DNA of 64,000 nt from Zavarzinella sp. (GCA_041399155.1 JAWKTI010000001.1:1116001-1180000), one strand, 5' to 3'; positions 1-9,748 are shown, numbered from the stretch's first letter. Numbers and translations: made by a program. The notes: generated by a model not told the origin, from the letters alone.

Positions 1-781
1 AACTGTGATCCAGCAACCTCTTGCCACGTAAATGGGCGTATGCAGTGCCATCGCTGAAGAACAACCAGCCTTCGTGGGCGGAGAAACGATGTAAATATTT
101 CTTGCAGCGATCCTGAAAATGTAAATCGGCCTTCATCCAGTGGTGGATTTTGCCCATCACCAGGTCGTAATCACTGGGATTCGTATCTCGATTCTTGCCA
201 AAGTGCCACCATGGAGAGTTGATATTCGAAAGATTGTTAGATTGTTTGAGTGCCTGTTTCAGTGGGTTTCGATAGAACTCAATGAGCTTTCGAAAAGGTT
301 CTGAAACTGCAAAAACACGAACATCGGTGTCGAAATTCAGGCAGAATCTCAAAATTCGCATCCCGCGGCTCGGTCGGGTTGGGAAATTGTCGACGTGGTA
401 GAGATCATCGCGGGCATTAGTGCGGTGCGGGGCATTGGCAACTTCATGAGTTTGCCAAGTAAGTCGGTCAGGAATGATCTCTGCCGCGTATGCGGGCAAC
501 AGTTTGTGCACTATTTCAATCATTTGCTGACTAATCTGGTGGAGCAGATCAACCTGTTCCGATTCGAATGGTATCGGCGTGCCACGCACCGTACCAGTTT
601 TCGGGTCGTAAGACAAACCTTTCGCACGAATTCTCCCTTGCGGCAGTTCGTGCAGCGGTTGCGAAAACTGTTGTGCCAGTATTTTGCCCACAGAGTCGGG
701 TAGGGGAAGCAGCCCACCATGTTCCAGTTGGGTTAGTTGTGCTGTATCGAAAGTGGCAAAATTTTGCTCCAAGTGCTTCAA
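1..781 (-). CDS. Kdo hydroxylase-like Fe(II)/2-oxoglutarate oxygenase, C-terminus cut by window edge
   Basis: The reverse strand is open from a TGA at 839-841 to the window edge, so the gene lacks its C-terminus here. The best start is TTG at 781, with AAAGGA just upstream; no ATG occurs before the conserved part. The translation runs through an N-terminal segment (LSYDPKTGTVRG), then YHVDNFPTRPSRGMRILRF, then YDLVMGKIHHWMKADLHF. I recognise this order from the Kdo hydroxylase (KdoO) family, non-haem iron dioxygenases that hydroxylate the 3-deoxy-octulosonate of lipopolysaccharide inner core. The HxD in YHVDN would be part of the iron-binding facial triad; the distal histidine probably lies past the edge. 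Known members are in Gram-negative bacteria that make Kdo-lipid A; presence here implies an LPS-type outer membrane, which is inference. The family call is from motif memory, not a search. Confidence 0.7.
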   Translation of the reverse strand, partial: MKHLEQNFATFDTAQLTQLEHGGLLPLPDSVGKILAQQFSQPLHELPQGRIRAKGLSYDPKTGTVRGTPIPFESEQVDLLHQISQQMIEIVHKLLPAYAAEIIPDRLTWQTHEVANAPHRTNARDDLYHVDNFPTRPSRGMRILRFCLNFDTDVRVFAVSEPFRKLIEFYRNPLKQALKQSNNLSNINSPWWHFGKNRDTNPSDYDLVMGKIHHWMKADLHFQDRCKKYLHRFSAHEGWLFFSDGTAYAHLRGKRLLDHS

Positions 782-856
782 ATATCCTTTTAGTGTGTGT
801 GCTTGTGTATATTTTTGTGCGCTAAACCCAACAATTTTTCACAATATTGTGCGATT

Positions 857-3800
857 TTATTTTGAAATAACTTCGAGCCGCGGATTTTTTTGCAGTTCCG
901 AAACCCCTTTAATCGTGATAGCCGTATTTACCACTGACACACGCGTAAGCGATCGAAGTTCAGCAAACGCTGGCACTGCAGCATCAGTGATTTTTGGCAG
1001 ATTGTCCAGGTTCAGGTAGGCGAGGGCTTTCAGAAATGAGATTTTTTTAATCCCCGTGTCGGTCACTTGGGTGCCATTAACGTGCAATTCTTCCAGAGAA
1101 ACCAGTTTGCCTAATTCGATCATGCCATCATCATTGATCTGTGTATTCGCCAGGAACAACCTGCGTAATCGTGAAAGTTCAATGAGTTCACCGAATCCTT
1201 TTCCATTGACTGCAGTGTTCGTCAGGTCGAGTCGACGAAGTTCAACGCACTGATTTAAAAATCGCAACCCTTTGTCAGTCACTTTTGTGTTTGCCAGATC
1301 CAATTCTTCCAGTTCCACAAGAGCACCCAGGTAGCTTAAACCTGCATCACTTACCCCAGTGTCACGCAGATTCAATGAAATCAGGTGGGATAAATTGGTC
1401 AAATTTGTCAAACTGGCGTTAGTAACTTCGAATCCCGCCAGATTGAGTCGTTCTAAGGATGAAATATTCTTAATGTTTTTCAATGCTTGATCGGTCAGTC
1501 GGCCACCTGCCAGTTCCAGCGATTTCAACTTGGGTAGTTGTTGCAGGAAAACGAGTGCACCATCAGTGAGAGAATCCGACTGCAGTACAACGTCTTTCAG
1601 GTTTTTGCATTCCGATAGTGGGGCCAACGCACCATCAATCACCTGATTGGATTGTATCACCAGTTTTTCGATATTCGTTAACCTGGCGAGTGCTGCAATA
1701 TCCCGATTGTTGAAGCCACTGCCAAGGCGGGGCAGATTGGTCAATTTGGGAAGCTTGGAAAGATTTTGTAGCGCTGCATGGGGTTCCGCAACTACCAGAC
1801 AGTCTAAGGTGTGAAGTTTTTGTAATGACAACAGATCGTTAATTCTGGAACCACGAACTTCCGTGTTACCCAGCGAAATTGCTTCTAACGTGGGGATCTT
1901 TGCCAGTATTTGCAGGCAACCTTCAGAAACAGAACTGTCGTTGAGAGAGATTTCTTCGAGTTTTGGTAATTTCTGCAGGTAGAAAATGCCAGAATCGGTA
2001 ATTTTCTGACACCGATTGAGCACCAGTTTTTTCAATTCTTTCTGTCCACGCAGGTGGGCCAATTCCAGATCTGTGATATTGGCACCAGTAAAGTCCAGGC
2101 TGGTTAGCTCCCCGCTGGCAAGGTTGTTCTGACGCAGCACCCTTGGTGAATACTTTTCAAGGATTTGCTTTACATCAGCAACTGGAAGTTGATCCACAGG
2201 CTGCAGGATTTTTACTTCAGGTTTTTCCGAAACAGGCTCTTCTTCACCCTTCAATACCGATAAATCGTTTCGTTTTGCGGCCAGTGCTTTAAAGCCTGCT
2301 TCACTAATGTCGGTGTTGGCCAAGGTAATGTATGAAAGGTTTTTCATTTCTGCAAGGGTGGGCACATCATCGTCCTTCAAAGCCGTGTCGCTAAATTGCA
2401 CTTCGCTCAGGGACCCCACTTTCGCAAGCGATTTCAGGCCGTCGCCAGAGAGCAACGTATTCTCTAAGTTCAACTTGGTTAATAACTTACAGTTTTCCAG
2501 AACATCGGAACTGGCCCCCGAGATCCCCGTCGTATGCATGTTGAGGTGGGTGAGGTTCGGCAATTGTGAGATCGAAGCAAACGCACCATCGGTACAGCGA
2601 GTGCCAGGTAATGCCAGATGCTGCAAAGTTACCAAATTTCCCAGTGTTGTCAGACCTTTGTCAGAAATATCTGTAAATGATAAATCCAGACGCAGCAGAT
2701 TCATTCCCTTTAGGGGAGATAGAAATTGATCCCCAACTGGTGATCGCATCACGGAGAGATTCTGCAATTCAACGAGGCCAGTGAGTGGGCTGGTATTGTT
2801 GCCACGCATTTTGGAACCGTCAATCACTAATGATTGCAAATTGCGGAACCAGCCCACCGATGTCCAGGAGGCATCGGTCATACTGGTATTGCTGATGTGC
2901 ATGTGGGTTAGTTCTCGCAGTGTTACCAATTCTTTGAAACCTGCATCGGTTAACCCTTTCCCCTGTACCGTAAGCTGTTGTAACGAGTAAATTTTGCCAA
3001 TTGCTTTCAGACCCGCTTCAGTAATCGGTTGGTTCGGGAGCCACAGTTGGGTCAACTCAGAATCGGCTGGGGGAACAAAACCAGTTCCGGTAATTTTGCC
3101 TTCTTGTTCACGATTCGTCACTTGAATGGTTTTCAGAGTAGCCGTCTTGGGCATGAAGCCCAAAAAGCCGTTATCGGAAACCGAAGTATGATAAAGTTTT
3201 AATGTTTCCAGGTGCTTCGCACCGACAAATGCAGTCAGGCAATTATCATCAAACGTCGCGCCTGTAGCCGATAATTCCAACAGACCCGGAATGGCGGCAA
3301 GTTTGGTGAATATTTCAGGTGTTAACCAATCGTTTTCCAGAATTTCCAGTTCTACTACACCGCTGAGCATCGATAATTCGTCCAGACTGGCTGTGGGTAT
3401 TGCTTTCTGTGGCATTCGCATTAATAAACCACGCGACCCCGGCTGAATAACCACGCCCTGTGCGAATAAGTCCATCAGTTTTTTCTGTGCTGCTGCTTCT
3501 GCCTGGCGGTGGGTGTCAGTTTGGACCATCGTCTTCAGTGAGCGTTCGATTCGGTCGCAGTTTTCCAGGTCAACGAGCTTCTGTTGAATGGGTGAAGTCA
3601 GCAGGAACTGCTGTTCGCCAATTTTTTTCGTCATTACAACAAAATGTGATTCAGCATCGCCTTGTTTTATTTTGCCACGGGCAATATCTCCCAAAGTTTC
3701 CCAGGTTGCCCCTTGTTCTTTTAATGGCGCCAGAAAATCATCCAGTGCCATTTGAGAGGGGATAATTTCAAACTGAAAAGCACTTCTGGGTATTTCACCC

Positions 3801-4039
3801 ACCACTTTGCCTTGTGCTGGTCGGCGGAATCGGCAGCCTTCAGGTACCTGGATGTCTGCCCGAATGCCAAACGGCGATAAGTCTTGCGTGGCAAGAGTTT
3901 CTGGCGGTTTCACTATCGCAGGTGTGGCATTGTTCCCTTGCGCCTTCGGTACCGGTTTTTCGTCTTTGCTGCAGCCAACGCACAGAAAGGTAATCAGCAC
4001 CAACAAATGAAATGAGAAGTATTTTGGGGCTACTTTCAT
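857..4039 (-). CDS. Giant leucine-rich-repeat lipoprotein
   Basis: This 1060-residue protein starts with a lipoprotein signal peptide: short basic N-terminus, hydrophobic stretch and lipobox LCVGC, followed by a charged spacer. The start at 4039 is preferred over in-frame starts up to 4087 because AAGGAAG lies just upstream and the signal peptide begins there. Residues ~50-190 form a non-repetitive domain. The rest consists of more than twenty leucine-rich repeats of ~23-24 residues, of the ribonuclease-inhibitor-like kind with a recurring T-D-x-G/A-L unit. A linker near residues 600-640 (rich in E, K, P) splits the repeats into two blocks. Such proteins are abundant in Gemmata-type planctomycetes. 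It should sit on the periplasmic face of a membrane and act in protein-protein contacts; the ligand is unknown. It diverges from the FHA phosphatase gene at 4201. Confidence 0.85.
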   Translation of the reverse strand: MKVAPKYFSFHLLVLITFLCVGCSKDEKPVPKAQGNNATPAIVKPPETLATQDLSPFGIRADIQVPEGCRFRRPAQGKVVGEIPRSAFQFEIIPSQMALDDFLAPLKEQGATWETLGDIARGKIKQGDAESHFVVMTKKIGEQQFLLTSPIQQKLVDLENCDRIERSLKTMVQTDTHRQAEAAAQKKLMDLFAQGVVIQPGSRGLLMRMPQKAIPTASLDELSMLSGVVELEILENDWLTPEIFTKLAAIPGLLELSATGATFDDNCLTAFVGAKHLETLKLYHTSVSDNGFLGFMPKTATLKTIQVTNREQEGKITGTGFVPPADSELTQLWLPNQPITEAGLKAIGKIYSLQQLTVQGKGLTDAGFKELVTLRELTHMHISNTSMTDASWTSVGWFRNLQSLVIDGSKMRGNNTSPLTGLVELQNLSVMRSPVGDQFLSPLKGMNLLRLDLSFTDISDKGLTTLGNLVTLQHLALPGTRCTDGAFASISQLPNLTHLNMHTTGISGASSDVLENCKLLTKLNLENTLLSGDGLKSLAKVGSLSEVQFSDTALKDDDVPTLAEMKNLSYITLANTDISEAGFKALAAKRNDLSVLKGEEEPVSEKPEVKILQPVDQLPVADVKQILEKYSPRVLRQNNLASGELTSLDFTGANITDLELAHLRGQKELKKLVLNRCQKITDSGIFYLQKLPKLEEISLNDSSVSEGCLQILAKIPTLEAISLGNTEVRGSRINDLLSLQKLHTLDCLVVAEPHAALQNLSKLPKLTNLPRLGSGFNNRDIAALARLTNIEKLVIQSNQVIDGALAPLSECKNLKDVVLQSDSLTDGALVFLQQLPKLKSLELAGGRLTDQALKNIKNISSLERLNLAGFEVTNASLTNLTNLSHLISLNLRDTGVSDAGLSYLGALVELEELDLANTKVTDKGLRFLNQCVELRRLDLTNTAVNGKGFGELIELSRLRRLFLANTQINDDGMIELGKLVSLEELHVNGTQVTDTGIKKISFLKALAYLNLDNLPKITDAAVPAFAELRSLTRVSVVNTAITIKGVSELQKNPRLEVISK

Positions 4040-4137
4040 TGGAATGCTTCCTTGTTTGAATCGGTTGATCATGCAGCGTTTCGTCATTTTAGGTGGTAGA
4101 AAAGATGTTCAAAGGCACAATTATTGAATTCCGACGA

Positions 4138-4166
4138 TTGCACTGGCATTAACTATCAGATAAAAT
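4138..4166 (+). promoter_or_regulatory. Candidate sigma-70 promoter for the FHA-phosphatase gene
   Basis: TTGCAC at 4138-4143 and TAAAAT at 4161-4166 are separated by 17 bases, 35 bases before the ATG at 4201. The -10 box matches consensus at five of six bases; the -35 is weaker. It lies in the divergent gap between the LRR lipoprotein and the phosphatase. Confidence 0.4.
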
Positions 4167-4200
4167 AGCCACAACGCAGAATCATTTTGAAGGGTGGAGC

Positions 4201-5949
4201 ATGCCCAAGTTAGTACTAGTGAAAACCCCAGACGGCACAGAATCGGGTCGAAGCTACGATTTGGGAACCGAACCGGTCCTTATCGGCAGAAGCCCGGATC
4301 GGTGCAAAATCGTTTTGCCGATCAGTGCCGTCAGCCGAGAACATGCCCAGGTCATTGGCGAAAATGGCAAGTTTTTTATTGAGGATCTCAACAGCCGAAA
4401 TTTCACGTTTTTAAACAACCAGAAAGTGGTGGGGAGGTCTCCGGAACTGAAAGAAGGCGACCGCGTGAAAATTTGTGATTTTCTGTTCCATTACATCGAC
4501 GAACAAAAGTACCCCACGGATACGCTGACTGGTTCCAAAATTGGCAACATGCGGCCATTTGAAGAGCCAGATGACACTACACAGAGCACCATTGAAGCAA
4601 AGCTGGACAGACTTAGCTCGAAACAGTTGCTGGAATCCCAACCGCAGGAGAAATTGCGGGCATTGGTGGAAATTACCACATCGCTGGGCAAAACGATCGA
4701 AATCAAGAATTTATTGCCCACCATCGCAGAAGAATTATTAAAGCTTTTTAAGCAGGCAGATCGGTGCTTCTTCATCGAATTGAATGAATCCAATCACCTG
4801 GTACCCACAGTCTGTAAGTTGCGTCGACCAATGGATGGTGCAGACCAGTTCAGCCGGACGATTGTGCGGAAGTGCCTCGAATCGCACCAATCCTTTTTGA
4901 GCGAAGATGCCACCACCGATGCTAACGTGGGCATGGCACAATCGATCGCCGATTTTCGCATTCGATCGGTGATGTGCGTGCCATTGGTGACACAGGATAA
5001 TCACGCACTGGGAGTGGTGCAGTTGGATACCCAGGATCGGACGAAGAAATTCACCCAGGACGATCTGAAGTTTCTGGCGTGCGTGGCAGTTCAGGCGACC
5101 GTTGCTTTGGAAAATGCCCGTATACACGAAAAATTATTGTCCCAGCAGAAAATTGAGGAGGAGCAGAAATCTGCGGCGAGTGTGCAGCGGAATTTTCTGC
5201 CCCAAAGTTATCCCCAGCTCAATGGCTACGACTTTTTTGCCCACTATATGTCGGCACGCACCGTGGGTGGGGATTATTACGACTTTATTGCCCTTCCAGA
5301 TGGAAGACAAATTGTCTTATTGGGGGATGTGTCTGGTAAGGGAGTTCCCGCTGCCTTGCTGATGGCACGTCTCAGTGGCGAAGCACGCGTTGCCACCTTG
5401 CAGGGGAAAGATCTTAGCGAGATTATTTCGATACTGAACCAGCGGATGATCGATGCCAACCTGGGTGACAGGTACGTTACATTGGCAGCGTTTTTAATAG
5501 ATCCGGAAACGAATGTTGTGGAAATTGTCAACGCGGGACACATTTCCCCACTGTTGGTGAGGACTGATACCAAAACTATCGAACCATTGTTCCCGAAAGG
5601 CCACAACAACTTCCCAATTGGCTGGATTGATGGGCACCAATTCAGCTCAATTCAACTGACACTGGACGTGGGCGATAGCATTTTAGTGTATACTGATGGT
5701 GTCGAAGATGCACAACCTAATACTGGCGAACGATTCAAAGCAGATGGCGTTTATCGGGTGTTGGGAGTTGCTTTGAATGATTCTGAACCACAAAAAGCAA
5801 GTTTATTGGGGAACCGGGTGATTAATGCTGTAACGGATTACACTGGTAACCATCCGCAATTTGATGACATCGCTTTGGTTTGCTTTGGAAGGTATTGTGA
5901 AGAACTGGTGTTGGAACTATCGCCCATTGGCGACACCCGAGACGACTGA
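4201..5949 (+). CDS. FHA-GAF-PP2C (SpoIIE/RsbU-type) serine phosphatase
   Basis: This 582-residue cytoplasmic protein has three modules. Residues ~1-100 form an FHA phosphothreonine-binding domain with IGRSPD, SREHA and NSRN. Residues ~150-300 look like a GAF sensor domain. Residues ~320-575 form a PP2C-type phosphatase of the SpoIIE/RsbU class, with GGDYYDF, GDVSGKGVPAALLMA, NAGHISP and YTDGVEDA carrying the metal-binding aspartates. Such phosphatases usually dephosphorylate anti-anti-sigma factors in partner-switching pathways; no anti-sigma or STAS gene is adjacent, so the substrate is unknown. The FHA domain suggests recruitment by a Ser/Thr kinase target. A purine-rich site (GAAGGGTGGAG) precedes the ATG. 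clpS follows after 25 bases, probably co-transcribed. Confidence 0.9.
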   Translation: MPKLVLVKTPDGTESGRSYDLGTEPVLIGRSPDRCKIVLPISAVSREHAQVIGENGKFFIEDLNSRNFTFLNNQKVVGRSPELKEGDRVKICDFLFHYIDEQKYPTDTLTGSKIGNMRPFEEPDDTTQSTIEAKLDRLSSKQLLESQPQEKLRALVEITTSLGKTIEIKNLLPTIAEELLKLFKQADRCFFIELNESNHLVPTVCKLRRPMDGADQFSRTIVRKCLESHQSFLSEDATTDANVGMAQSIADFRIRSVMCVPLVTQDNHALGVVQLDTQDRTKKFTQDDLKFLACVAVQATVALENARIHEKLLSQQKIEEEQKSAASVQRNFLPQSYPQLNGYDFFAHYMSARTVGGDYYDFIALPDGRQIVLLGDVSGKGVPAALLMARLSGEARVATLQGKDLSEIISILNQRMIDANLGDRYVTLAAFLIDPETNVVEIVNAGHISPLLVRTDTKTIEPLFPKGHNNFPIGWIDGHQFSSIQLTLDVGDSILVYTDGVEDAQPNTGERFKADGVYRVLGVALNDSEPQKASLLGNRVINAVTDYTGNHPQFDDIALVCFGRYCEELVLELSPIGDTRDD

Positions 5950-5974
5950 TCTGCTCAAGGAGGTATTCTGAACT

Positions 5975-6304
5975 GTGGCTGGACCATCCACGCTGCCATC
6001 GCCTGATGTGGAAGAGAAGGTACGCACGCGGCGAATGCCCCCGTACAACGTCATTTTACACAACGACGATGACCATACTTTTGAATACGTTATTCTAATG
6101 CTGTTAGAGTTGTTCGGTTATCCGCCGGAAAAAGGCTTTTTGATGGCAGAAGAAGTGCATCGTACTGGGCGGGTTATTGTCTTTACTGGCAGCAAAGAAG
6201 TAGCAGAATTAAAACAGGAGCAAATTCACGCTTACGGTGCGGACCCACTCCTGGACCGTTCGGAAGGTTCCATGACCGCAACGATCGAGCCTGCATGCGG
6301 CTAA
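5975..6304 (+). CDS. clpS: ATP-dependent Clp protease adaptor ClpS
   Basis: This 109-residue protein carries the ClpS core: PPYNVILHNDDDHTFEYV, a middle MAEEVHRTGRVIV, and a C-terminal KEVAELKQEQIHAYGADP. ClpS binds the ClpA/ClpC N-domain and delivers N-degron substrates; the NDDDHT stretch forms the N-terminal-residue binding pocket. The start is GTG at 5975 with AAGGAGG eleven bases upstream, a slightly long spacing. It follows the phosphatase gene closely and a hairpin with a T-run ends the unit at about 6370. No clpA or clpC lies in the window. Confidence 0.92.
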   Translation: MAGPSTLPSPDVEEKVRTRRMPPYNVILHNDDDHTFEYVILMLLELFGYPPEKGFLMAEEVHRTGRVIVFTGSKEVAELKQEQIHAYGADPLLDRSEGSMTATIEPACG

Positions 6305-6330
6305 AAATTAATAAATTTTCATTATTTATG

Positions 6331-6370
6331 GTTGTTCAATTCTCTTTTCGATCTTTCGGAACAACTTTTT
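6331..6370 (+). terminator. Rho-independent terminator after clpS
   Basis: GTTGTTC (6331-6337) and GAACAAC (6359-6365) are perfect 7-base inverted arms, directly followed by TTTTT (6366-6370). The loop is 21 bases. The position just after clpS fits a terminator. Confidence 0.5.
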
Positions 6371-6482
6371 CTCAATTCTGCCATTATCAGAATTAATTGT
6401 GACGAAATTTTAATTTTTATCAGTCCGTTTTACCTTGAGATTTGTTTAATTTTGAAATTAGCTTTGGTGAGTACCCAACGAT

Positions 6483-9400
6483 ATGAAGTGGCGAAACTGT
6501 GCTGCGATTGGAAGTATATTCTTAGCTGTGTGGTTAATTTCTCTTGTTCAGAGTGTGGCACAGGAAGTAACTCGCGAAAAAAAACCAACTCAAGCCAGAA
6601 CCACAGATATCCAAGTCGACCCCACAGAACTTAAAGACCTTGCTACGCAAGTACTTAGCACCTATTGTGTGTCTTGCCACGGCCCAGACAAACAGAACGG
6701 AAAAATCCGCCTGGATTCACTGGAAACAATTGATCCAGTAGACCAGCAGAAGTTGTATGCGAAGGCAAAAGAAGCCGTTCATACAGAAGAAATGCCTCCC
6801 ACAAAGGCAAAACAGCCCACAGATGCTGAACGAAAAGTCCTCCTGAAATGGTTGGATACCCAGTTAACTGGAGAATCTGCCAAAGCACTGGCAGAAAAAT
6901 TGCAGCGGTTCGAGTACGGAAACGTTGTCAATCACGATGATCTTTTTTCCGGAAAGTACGCCAACCTGCCTGCATTCACCCACGACCGCAGGTGGGTGAT
7001 CAGTGAGTTCATTTTTAATGAGAAAGTGAACCGCCTATTGGATTACCACCCCACCCGTTCAATTTATGGCAGGAATTATCAGGTTGCCGGCGACAGTGGC
7101 GTGCACTGGAGCGTGAAAACCGAATGGGGGAATCAGTTTCGCCGCACCATCGCCAATCCATTTTTGCTGCCAGAGGTGGTTGGCGTTCGATATTCCGCCC
7201 ACGAAGCCGTGACGGGTGGCACACTGTTGACAATGCTGGGAAACGCCAAACGAATTTCATGGCACATGTCGTCCGAATCGACGATGAAAAAGCACTACCC
7301 AGCCATGTTTGCGGTTATGAAGACCGAACTGGAACATCGAGAGATTGTTCGTTCTCGAGAGCGTTTTCTTTCTACCTACCGTTATATGGATCATTTGCTG
7401 GAGGAAATCTACGGAGATGCCCACGCAGGCCTGTTGCCAAAATTTGTTCGTTTGGATATCCCCTACCCAGGTCCGCGTGAGAAAGCCGAACCGGGTCAGG
7501 CAAAGCGAAATGCCAACCCAGGCTTCCTTCAACGATTGGATGCGGAGGATGTGAATTCTATTTTCGAGAGCATCGCCACCTACCAGGCCAAGCCTTACAA
7601 AGTGACGCTGGATTTGACCAAAACAGTGAAAGACAAGAAAGGTCAGGATGCATGGTCACCTTACACAGATGCAGAACGTGCCGCTTATGACAAAGTGATT
7701 GCCAGTGCAGAACGGGACTGGGTGATGTTTGGAGTGAGCAAATACCGTATCGAAAACCGCGTCACTCTGATGAAACAGTTCTGGGACCACTGGGACAGGG
7801 AGATGATCTATGGACAGGTCAAAGGCCGAAGCGGTGCACCTGCATACAAACCGTTAAACAATGCGGAGATGGAAGTAATTACCCAATCGATCAGGAAGCA
7901 CCGACAAATGGGTGATACCTACCAGCAGATTATCGACAAATGCCTGTCGGAATGGAATGCAGATTTCAAAGCACAGCGACAGATAGCTGGTGGCTTAAGT
8001 GAAGAGACACTCGGTGCGTTTATCGTTGAGCTATATGGAAAGATTTTTGAACGAAAGCCCACAGAATCCGAGCGTGCTACATACATCGAATTGATGAAAT
8101 CCTACACAGAAACGCAAGAGACTCAGGTCGCAATTGCAAAAGTGATTGAATCTCTGATCCTGAAGACTGAATTCATGTACCGAAATGAGTTCGGGCAAGG
8201 CAAAGCAGATGAACATGGCAGACAGATGATGTCGCCCCGTGACGCAAGCTATGCACTGGCTTATGCACTTACCGATACGAGCCCAGACGCGGAACTGATC
8301 AAAGCTGTGGAGGAAGGCCGACTGAAATCTCGCGAAGATTATGAGAGAGAGGTTCGGCGGATGTTAGCACGGCGTGACCAGTGGACCATTATCGATGAAG
8401 GGGTGCAGGCGGCGAACCTCAATGCAAGTGTGACCAATCAGCCAATCAGAAAGCTGCGTTTCTTCCGTGAGTTTTTTGGTTACCCCAAAGCAATGACCGT
8501 ATTTAAGGACGATGCCCGATTTGGCATCAATGGTCAGTCGGCTGTAGTCACTCGTCTGATTGACGAGGCGGACCTGTTAGTCGAACACATTCTGGAAAAG
8601 GATAAAAACGTATTCACAGAATTGTTGACTACGGACAAATTCTATGTCTTTCACAATGGTAACAACCAATCGATGCAGGCTGCATCGGATTCCTATCGCA
8701 GGACTTACTACTACTTTAAGGATCTGGAATGGCAGAAGTTCAAACCAGAGGATCTGAAACCTCATGCAGAATTTCTGAAGACAAAAAGTACCAAAGAACT
8801 GAAAGAATATCGTGAAGCAGATGCCAAAAAGACCCTGGGACTGTTACAGCGATTCATGAAAAGCGCGGAACAGCAATTCGGAGCGGGCCAGACTGCTGGC
8901 ATGCCCTACATGTGGGTGGCATACGGCTTCTGGAATGGCGGGCCTGTACTTGGTAGAACAGGTCAGCAGATGCGGGGTGAGGCCGTAACCAGTTACTGGA
9001 ACATCGACTGGCAGACTTGGGACTACCCCACGCAACAACCTGCAACCATTCCAAACCGTAAGGGGATGTTAACCCACCCCGCCTGGCTGGTGGCACATTC
9101 AATGAACCTCGAATCTGATCCGATCCACCGTGGGAAGTGGGTGCGAGAAAAATTGCTTGCAGGCACCATTCCGGACGTTCCAATTGAAGTGGATGCAGTG
9201 ATCCCACCCGACCACCACCTGACATTACGTGAACGGATGGAAGACCGTACGGGTGTTGAATATTGTTGGCGGTGCCACCAGCAGATGGATCCACTGGGCT
9301 TTCCATTTGAGCAGTACGATGATTTTGGCCGCTTCCGTACCGAAGAAAACTTGGAACATCCAGACAACCTGATCAAAGCAGCCCCTGGGCGGAATGCAGC

Positions 9401-9743
9401 CCGGAAAGATCTGACCTTCGGTGCCGACTTGCCAAAATACAAAACCAAGCCAGTTAACCCACAGGGTGTTCTCATAGGGACGGGCGACCCGAAGCTGGAT
9501 GGTAATGTGAAGGATGCGTTTGATCTGATAGAACGACTGGCCAAGTCCGAAAAAGTTCGGCAGTCAATCATTCGACATGCCTTTCGTTATTTCCTTGGCC
9601 GGAACGAAACGCTGGCTGATTCAAAAACCCTGATCGATGCCGAAAAAGCGTACTTAAACAGCAATGGCAGCTTCGACGAAGTAATTGTCTCTCTGCTTAC
9701 CTCTGATTCGTTTATCTTCCGCAAACCCAACCCCAAGGACTAA
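6483..9743 (+). CDS. Secreted DUF1592/DUF1588/DUF1585 protein with N-terminal cytochrome c motif
   Basis: This 1086-residue protein has a signal peptide (hydrophobic residues ~7-26, cut near AQE). A haem-attachment motif CVSCH lies at residues 62-66, as in the planctomycete cytochrome C domain. The middle holds DUF1587/DUF1592-type regions. The C-terminal third shows the DUF1588 motif (RGKWVREKLL, then CWRCHQQMDPLGFPFEQYD, with a second CxxCH) and ends with a DUF1585 segment (RQSIIRHAFRYFLGR). These architectures are characteristic of Planctomycetota and are normally followed by a DUF1552 protein, as here after five bases. The biochemical role is unsettled; an extracytoplasmic redox or polymer-degradation role is often suggested. 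The ATG at 6483 starts directly with the signal peptide. Confidence 0.88.
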   Translation: MKWRNCAAIGSIFLAVWLISLVQSVAQEVTREKKPTQARTTDIQVDPTELKDLATQVLSTYCVSCHGPDKQNGKIRLDSLETIDPVDQQKLYAKAKEAVHTEEMPPTKAKQPTDAERKVLLKWLDTQLTGESAKALAEKLQRFEYGNVVNHDDLFSGKYANLPAFTHDRRWVISEFIFNEKVNRLLDYHPTRSIYGRNYQVAGDSGVHWSVKTEWGNQFRRTIANPFLLPEVVGVRYSAHEAVTGGTLLTMLGNAKRISWHMSSESTMKKHYPAMFAVMKTELEHREIVRSRERFLSTYRYMDHLLEEIYGDAHAGLLPKFVRLDIPYPGPREKAEPGQAKRNANPGFLQRLDAEDVNSIFESIATYQAKPYKVTLDLTKTVKDKKGQDAWSPYTDAERAAYDKVIASAERDWVMFGVSKYRIENRVTLMKQFWDHWDREMIYGQVKGRSGAPAYKPLNNAEMEVITQSIRKHRQMGDTYQQIIDKCLSEWNADFKAQRQIAGGLSEETLGAFIVELYGKIFERKPTESERATYIELMKSYTETQETQVAIAKVIESLILKTEFMYRNEFGQGKADEHGRQMMSPRDASYALAYALTDTSPDAELIKAVEEGRLKSREDYEREVRRMLARRDQWTIIDEGVQAANLNASVTNQPIRKLRFFREFFGYPKAMTVFKDDARFGINGQSAVVTRLIDEADLLVEHILEKDKNVFTELLTTDKFYVFHNGNNQSMQAASDSYRRTYYYFKDLEWQKFKPEDLKPHAEFLKTKSTKELKEYREADAKKTLGLLQRFMKSAEQQFGAGQTAGMPYMWVAYGFWNGGPVLGRTGQQMRGEAVTSYWNIDWQTWDYPTQQPATIPNRKGMLTHPAWLVAHSMNLESDPIHRGKWVREKLLAGTIPDVPIEVDAVIPPDHHLTLRERMEDRTGVEYCWRCHQQMDPLGFPFEQYDDFGRFRTEENLEHPDNLIKAAPGRNAARKDLTFGADLPKYKTKPVNPQGVLIGTGDPKLDGNVKDAFDLIERLAKSEKVRQSIIRHAFRYFLGRNETLADSKTLIDAEKAYLNSNGSFDEVIVSLLTSDSFIFRKPNPKD

Positions 9744-9748
9744 TCGTA

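Noticed and set aside
395..825. Forward-strand open frames across 395-825
   Set aside because: They are antisense to the Kdo-hydroxylase-like gene, whose translation matches a known family along the whole stretch.
8854..9571. Reverse frames of 150 and 182 residues within the DUF1592 gene
   Set aside because: They lie opposite the conserved DUF1588/DUF1585 segments and lack any recognisable domain.
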